Part shown: positions 21,313 to 25,144 of the stretch, one piece after another
Numbering within the stretch: position 1 is the stretch's first letter
Layout of the letters: the number at the start of each line of letters is the position of its first letter
DNA from: DATLGB01 sp038232275
GTDB lineage: Bacteria > Actinomycetota > Thermoleophilia > Solirubrobacterales > Solirubrobacteraceae
NCBI GenBank assembly: GCA_038232275.1
Contig: JBBSIC010000046.1
Location: 1 to 25,144 of the forward strand
Length of the DNA stretch: 25,144 nucleotides
Direction of reading: 5' to 3'
Notes under the pieces: generated by a model
Seen by the model: only the letters and a program-made list of their open reading frames with translations
What the model was told of the DNA's origin: nothing
Database searches by the model: none
Made by a program: the position numbers and the translations under genes

Positions 21313-21917
21313 GCCGCCGTCTCGAGCCCGCTCAGGCGCGCGGCGAAGCGCGTGTGCGGCGCCACCGCCGCGACGGCCAGCGCGTCGGCGATCGTGTCGA
21401 CGTCGCGCAGCACGTCGAGCTCGGCCGGCGCGTAGCCCAGCGCGCGCAGCCGCGCCCGCTGCCAGGCGCCCGTGAACGGGGAGGACATCGGCACGTCGGC
21501 GAAGACGCGCGCGTCGGGCGCGGGAAGGCCGAGCCCCCACCAGCCGCCGTCGGAGGCGGCGCCGAACGCGCACTCGTGCTCGAGGGCGGCGTCGAGCACG
21601 TCCGCCGTGAGCTGCGGCGTGTCCATGCCGACCAGGAAGGCGCCCTCCTGCGCGGCGGCGAAGGCGGCGGCCAGGCGCGCGGCCAGGCCGTCGCCGCGCT
21701 GGGGGACGACCTCGAAGCCCTCGGGCAGCCACGCGCCCGGCTCGCCTTCGAGGGCGAGCACGCGGCGGCTGGCGCCGGCGGCGCGCACGGCGGCGAGCGT
21801 GTCGACGAGCGCGGCCTCGGCCAGGTCGGCGGCCTGCGCCCGGGTGCACGGTGGGCACAGGCGCGTCTTCGAGCGCCCGGCGACGGGCGCCTTGGCAATC
21901 ACCACGAGCGTGCGCAC
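21309..21917 (-). CDS. DUF2064 / TIGR04282-type transferase
   Basis: A 202-residue protein of the DUF2064 family, nucleotidyl- or glycosyltransferase-A-like. Motifs are AKAPVAGRSKTRL (8-20), VGMDTPQL (96-103) with the metal-binding Asp, and DGGWWGLGLP (123-132). Members commonly sit beside a GT2 transferase, as here, where the GT2 stop and this GTG share one base (TAGTG, 21917). The exact substrate is unknown. The product likely feeds the methyltransferase and oxidoreductase encoded downstream. Confidence 0.85.
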   Translation of the reverse strand: MRTLVVIAKAPVAGRSKTRLCPPCTRAQAADLAEAALVDTLAAVRAAGASRRVLALEGEPGAWLPEGFEVVPQRGDGLAARLAAAFAAAQEGAFLVGMDTPQLTADVLDAALEHECAFGAASDGGWWGLGLPAPDARVFADVPMSSPFTGAWQRARLRALGYAPAELDVLRDVDTIADALAVAAVAPHTRFAARLSGLETAA

Positions 21918-22561
21918 TACGCGTCCAGCGCGGCTCTCATGTCGCGGACGGCCCGCACGGTGCCTCTGACCGTGCCCGTCACCTTCGAGCGCCCGGTGCG
22001 CGGAAGGTAGGGGACTTCGACCTCACCCACGCGCCAGCCCGCCCGGGCCGCGCGCAGCACCATCTCCAGCGGCCAGCCGAAGCGGCGGTCCTCGACGCCG
22101 AGGGCGAGCAGGGCGCTGCGCCGGGCGGCGCGCATCGGCCCGATGTCGCGCAGCTCGAGCCCGGTCCGGCGAAGGATGCGCGCGGCGAGGATGCGGTTGG
22201 CCAGGCGCGCGTGCAGCGGCCAGGCGCCGCGCGCGGCGCGGCGCGCGCCCAGCATCAGATCCTGCTCGCCGCTGACGACCGGGTCCGCGACGGCGGGCAG
22301 CTCGCGGGGATCCAGCGACGCGTCGCAGTCCATGAAGCAGACGACGTCGGCCGTGGCAGCCCGCAGGCCGGCGAAGCACGCGGCGCCGAAGCCCGGCCGC
22401 GGCTCGCACACGACGATGGCGCCCAGCGCTCGGGCGACGTCACCCGAGCCGTCGGTCGAGCCGTTGTCGACCACGATCGGCCGGTAGCCCTCCGGCATGC
22501 GCCCGAGGACCCAGGGCAGGGCCTCGCGCTCGTCGAGGGTGGGGAGGATCACGTCGATCAT
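21917..22561 (-). CDS. GT2 family glycosyltransferase
   Basis: A 214-residue family 2 glycosyltransferase similar to polyprenyl-phosphate sugar transferases. Motifs are VILPTLDEREALPWVL (4-19), VVDNGSTDGSGDV (29-41), the DXD-type VVCFMDCDASLD (near 73-84) and LRDIGPMRAARRSALLAL. There is no C-terminal membrane domain, so it would be cytoplasmic, using a nucleotide sugar. It is the first gene of the five-gene minus-strand operon down to 19041, and is divergent from the epimerase gene with a 29-bp gap. A role in making a lipid-linked sugar for the GT-C-like membrane protein is inferred. Confidence 0.88.
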   Translation of the reverse strand: MIDVILPTLDEREALPWVLGRMPEGYRPIVVDNGSTDGSGDVARALGAIVVCEPRPGFGAACFAGLRAATADVVCFMDCDASLDPRELPAVADPVVSGEQDLMLGARRAARGAWPLHARLANRILAARILRRTGLELRDIGPMRAARRSALLALGVEDRRFGWPLEMVLRAARAGWRVGEVEVPYLPRTGRSKVTGTVRGTVRAVRDMRAALDA

Positions 22562-22590
22562 CTGATTGGGTCTTCGCGACAGATGGCTCC

Positions 22591-23688
22591 GTGTCTCACT
22601 CGCGGCCCGACCCGTTACGCGACCGGAATATCGTAGGCGGCTTGCACGTCCTGGTCACCGGCGGAGCCGGCTTCGTCGGATCGCATGTGGTCGACGCCCT
22701 GCTGGCCGCCGGCCACCGCGTGCGCATCGCCGATTGCCTGCACCCGGCCGCGCACGACCGCGCGCCGGCGTACGTGCCGGACGACGCCGAATGGCTGCGC
22801 GGCGACCTGCGCGACCCCGAGGCGGCCGAGCGCGCCGTGGCGGGCGTGGACGCGGTCTCCCACCAGGCCTCGATGGTCGGTCTCGGCGTCGACCTGTCAG
22901 ACATCGCGGACTACGTCGCCCACAACGACCTCGGGACCGCCCAGCTGCTGCGCGCGCTGCACGCCCGCGGCTTCGACGGCCGCTTCGTGCTTGCGTCGAG
23001 CATGGTCGTCTACGGCGAGGGCCGCTACGCCTGCCCCGACCACGGCCTCGTCGCCGCGCCCCCGCGCTCGCCGGCCGACCTCGACGCCGGGCGCTTCGAG
23101 CCGGCCTGCCCGATCTGCGGCGGCGCGCTGCAGCCGCGCAGCGTGCCCGAGGACGCGCCCCTGGACCCGCGCAACGTCTACGCCGCGACCAAGCTGCACC
23201 AGGAGCACCTCGTGAGCGCCTTCGCGCGCGAGACGGGCGCCGCGTCCACCGCCCTGCGCTACCACAACGTCTACGGGCCGCGGATGCCGCGCGACACGCC
23301 CTACGCCGGGGTCGCGAGCATCTTCCGCTCACGCCTGGCCGCCGGGGAGGCGCCGCTGGTCACCGAGGATGGCGGGCAGCTGCGCGACTTCGTCGGGGTT
23401 CGCGACGTCGCGCGCGCGAACCTGCTCGCGCTGGAGGCGCCCGAGCCCGTGGCTGGGCCGCTCAACGTCGCCAGCGGCGTGCCGCGCAGCGTCGGCGAGA
23501 TGGCGCGCGCCCTGCATGCCGCGACGGGAGGCTCGGCGCCCGCGCCGCTGGTCACGGGCACGTGGCGCGGGGGGGACGTCCGGCACGTCTTCGCGTCCGT
23601 CGACCGCATCCGCGCCCGCCTCGGCTACGCGCCGCAGGAGTCCTTCGCGGACGGCATGCGCGAGTTCGCGACGGCGCAGCTGCGGTAA
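22591..23688 (+). CDS. NAD-dependent epimerase/dehydratase with Cys motif
   Basis: An extended-SDR enzyme of 365 residues. The nucleotide-binding loop is GGAGFVGSH (24-32). The active site has SSMVVYGEG (136-144) and Tyr197-x3-Lys201 in NVYAATK. An insertion holds CPDH (148-151) and CPICGG (173-178), a zinc-ribbon-like pattern seen in dTDP-L-rhamnose 4-epimerase-like and related enzymes. It is likely to make a sugar nucleotide for the divergent glycosyltransferase operon. The start may be GTG 22591, or TTG 22639 just before the Rossmann fold; the first 16 residues look non-conserved. Confidence 0.88.
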   Translation: MSHSRPDPLRDRNIVGGLHVLVTGGAGFVGSHVVDALLAAGHRVRIADCLHPAAHDRAPAYVPDDAEWLRGDLRDPEAAERAVAGVDAVSHQASMVGLGVDLSDIADYVAHNDLGTAQLLRALHARGFDGRFVLASSMVVYGEGRYACPDHGLVAAPPRSPADLDAGRFEPACPICGGALQPRSVPEDAPLDPRNVYAATKLHQEHLVSAFARETGAASTALRYHNVYGPRMPRDTPYAGVASIFRSRLAAGEAPLVTEDGGQLRDFVGVRDVARANLLALEAPEPVAGPLNVASGVPRSVGEMARALHAATGGSAPAPLVTGTWRGGDVRHVFASVDRIRARLGYAPQESFADGMREFATAQLR

Positions 23689-23858
23689 ACGCAACCCGCG
23701 ATGCTGGCGAGTGAAACGCGCTGCTTGCGTCACCGCGAATGCATCACCGCCCGCTACCCTGGCCGCACGGTCGATGGCGCGCCGTCCGGCGGCCACGACC
23801 ACCGACAGGCCGGGACCGGATCGCGTCACCTCGTGGCATCGGGCCGGGCCCTCCGCCA
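23689..23858. other. Intergenic region before LysR gene
   Basis: 170 bp between the epimerase stop and the preferred LysR start. The LysR frame is open here back to ATG 23739, but the encoded residues are Pro/Arg-rich and not LysR-like. No confident promoter, terminator hairpin or LysR operator (T-N11-A) was identified. Confidence 0.4.
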
Positions 23859-24878
23859 ATGCCACCCCCGTCACCTATCCTCGGGCGCCTGCCGCCCGCC
23901 GCCCTTCTGGATCTCAGGCGTCTGGCGATGCTCACAGAGGTCGCGCGCCGCGGCAGCTTCTCGGCGGCCGCAGAGGCCACGTCCTACACGCCCTCCGCGG
24001 TGTCTCAACAGATGTCCGCCCTCGCTCGCGACACGGGCGTGATCCTCTTCGAGCGCACCCCTCAGGGTATGCATTTGACCGAGTCCGCCGAGGCGCTGGT
24101 AGCCCACGCGCAAGCAGTCTTCGCCCGACTCGGCGAGGCGCAGGCCGAGGTCGAGGCGATCGCAGGAGGGCTGGGCGGGCGGTTGCGCTTCGGGTCCTTT
24201 CCGACCGCAACGATGGCATTCGCAGCCCGGGCCATGCAGGTCTTCCGCAACCGCTGCCCCGGTATCGAGCTGCGCTTCGCCGACGGCGAGCCCTACGAGA
24301 CGGTGGCGCGCTTGAAGGAGCGTCAACTTGACCTCGCGGTGCTGTTCGACTTCGATCACTGGACCGCCGTCACCGACTATGACGGCCGCGCCGTCTGCGA
24401 CGACTGCGACATCGAGTGCACTGAACTGTTCGACGATCCCTTCCATGTCGTGCTGCCCTGCCACCACCCGCTCGCGGGGAACTCGCACCTCGAGCTGTCA
24501 GACCTTGCCGGCCAGCGCATCGTCGGCAGCCCGTCGACCTGCTCGCCGTGGGGATTGGACCTGCGCCGACTGTGCTCGCAGACGCAGATCGAGCCCGAGT
24601 TTGAGTCCTGCTATCGAACGGCCGACTTCGGCGCGCTGCAGGCCATCGTCGCCACGGGCCGTGGAATCACCCTCGTCCCCGAGCTCGCGTTGACGCCAGT
24701 TCACCCGGACGTCGTCGCGCGACCGCTTGAGGGCGGCCCGGTCCGCCACGTCCGTCTCGCGATGCTCGCCGGCGTCGCGCCGTCGCCGGCGACTCGGGCG
24801 ATGGCGGCGGTGCTGCAGGAGCTCACCGCCGCCTGGCGCCTGCCTCAGGCCCCCGCCTTGACGGTCGCCGGCAGATAG
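23859..24878 (+). CDS. LysR family transcriptional regulator with Cys-rich effector domain
   Basis: A 339-residue LysR-type regulator from ATG 23859. The winged helix-turn-helix spans about 17-77 (LDLRRLAMLTEVARRGSFSA, then SAVSQQMSALARDTGVILFE), and the substrate-binding domain spans about 105-310. The effector domain has an unusual cysteine set: C-x2-C-x3-C at 180, 183 and 187, then Cys201 next to two histidines, and Cys228, Cys239 and Cys251. This suggests metal or redox sensing, which is inference. LysR genes often regulate a divergent neighbour, but the nearest gene on that side, the epimerase, points toward it. The earlier ATG 23739 is possible but adds 40 unlike-family residues. The gene is convergent with the partial gene at the right edge. 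Confidence 0.88.
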   Translation: MPPPSPILGRLPPAALLDLRRLAMLTEVARRGSFSAAAEATSYTPSAVSQQMSALARDTGVILFERTPQGMHLTESAEALVAHAQAVFARLGEAQAEVEAIAGGLGGRLRFGSFPTATMAFAARAMQVFRNRCPGIELRFADGEPYETVARLKERQLDLAVLFDFDHWTAVTDYDGRAVCDDCDIECTELFDDPFHVVLPCHHPLAGNSHLELSDLAGQRIVGSPSTCSPWGLDLRRLCSQTQIEPEFESCYRTADFGALQAIVATGRGITLVPELALTPVHPDVVARPLEGGPVRHVRLAMLAGVAPSPATRAMAAVLQELTAAWRLPQAPALTVAGR

Positions 24879-24930
24879 AAGCGCAGTGCGATTCGCTCCC
24901 GGGTAGCGGCCGGGCTGAGCTGAGCTTGGC

Positions 24931-25144
24931 TCACTGCTCGGGCGTCCGAGCCGCGCACCACAGCTCGCCCAGCGACAGCGACGTGCACGCGACGGATCCC
25001 TGCACCGCCAGCCGCTGTAGCTGCCCAGCTGCCGTGCGCGCGGAGCGCCCGATCGCGGCGGCCACCTCGACGGTCGCGAACGGCTGGCCCGCATGCCTGC
25101 CGAGGAACCCGGCCGCGTCGGTTGGTCGGCGGCGCTCGAGCGCC
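24931..25144 (-). CDS. Winged-helix protein, C-terminal part (partial)
   Basis: The C-terminal 70 or so residues of a protein that enters from the right edge; the stop TGA is at 24933-24931. The visible part has PFATVEVAAAIGRSARTAAG followed by QLQRLAVQGSVACTSL, a helix-turn-helix plus wing pattern as in GntR- or MarR-like domains that end a larger protein. It ends LGELWCAARTPEQ. The N-terminal part is outside the window, so its family and start are unknown. It is convergent with the LysR gene across a 52-bp gap in which no strong hairpin was seen. Confidence 0.6.
   Translation of the reverse strand, partial: ALERRRPTDAAGFLGRHAGQPFATVEVAAAIGRSARTAAGQLQRLAVQGSVACTSLSLGELWCAARTPEQ

Overview
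The window is very GC-rich, with strong G/C third positions, GTG starts and 1-8 bp gene overlaps. This fits an actinobacterium; the form II CO-dehydrogenase-type cluster, Asp23/AmaP-type genes and glycosylation/molybdo-enzyme block suggest Thermoleophilia (Solirubrobacterales-like). That placement is inference, as no rRNA or marker gene is present.

Region 1 (1-7843, minus strand) is one tightly overlapped operon for a form II CO-dehydrogenase-like molybdenum hydroxylase: coxS, coxL, coxM, a MoxR ATPase (CoxD-like), coxE, an XdhC/CoxF protein, a MobA/MocA-like nucleotidyltransferase and coxG (cut by the left edge). S-L-M make the iron-sulfur, molybdenum and FAD subunits; the rest are expected to build, load or anchor the enzyme. 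A small alpha/beta hydrolase lies upstream, divergent from an S4-domain RNA-binding protein.

Region 2 (about 8905-13733) is a stress/envelope block between two molybdenum regions. A CsbD-like gene is divergent from an ECF sigma factor. The sigma gene is followed by a zinc-finger anti-sigma-like domain fused to an Asp23/Gls24 domain, two further Asp23-type proteins, two AmaP-like membrane proteins and a DUF2273-like membrane peptide. The operon's tail is frame-broken, with a 5-bp tandem repeat at one break, and a VapC-like PIN remnant follows.

Region 3 (13790-17275) makes molybdenum cofactor: moeA, moaA and moaC on the minus strand and a divergent MoaD-MoaE fusion on the plus strand. The fusion's linker carries three tandem copies of the MoaD C-terminal Gly-Gly motif.

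Region 4 (17204-23688) holds a GT-C-like membrane protein, a lipoprotein, and a minus-strand operon of a GT2 glycosyltransferase, a DUF2064 transferase, a methyltransferase, a membrane molybdopterin oxidoreductase with a cytochrome-b-like half, and a four-helix membrane protein. A sugar-nucleotide epimerase is divergent from it. The set looks like an envelope glycan or glycolipid system tied to a molybdo-enzyme, which region 3 could supply with cofactor.

Region 5 (23859-25144) holds a LysR regulator with a cysteine cluster and the C-terminal end of a winged-helix protein cut by the right edge.

No tRNA, rRNA, CRISPR array, complete insertion sequence or replication origin was seen.
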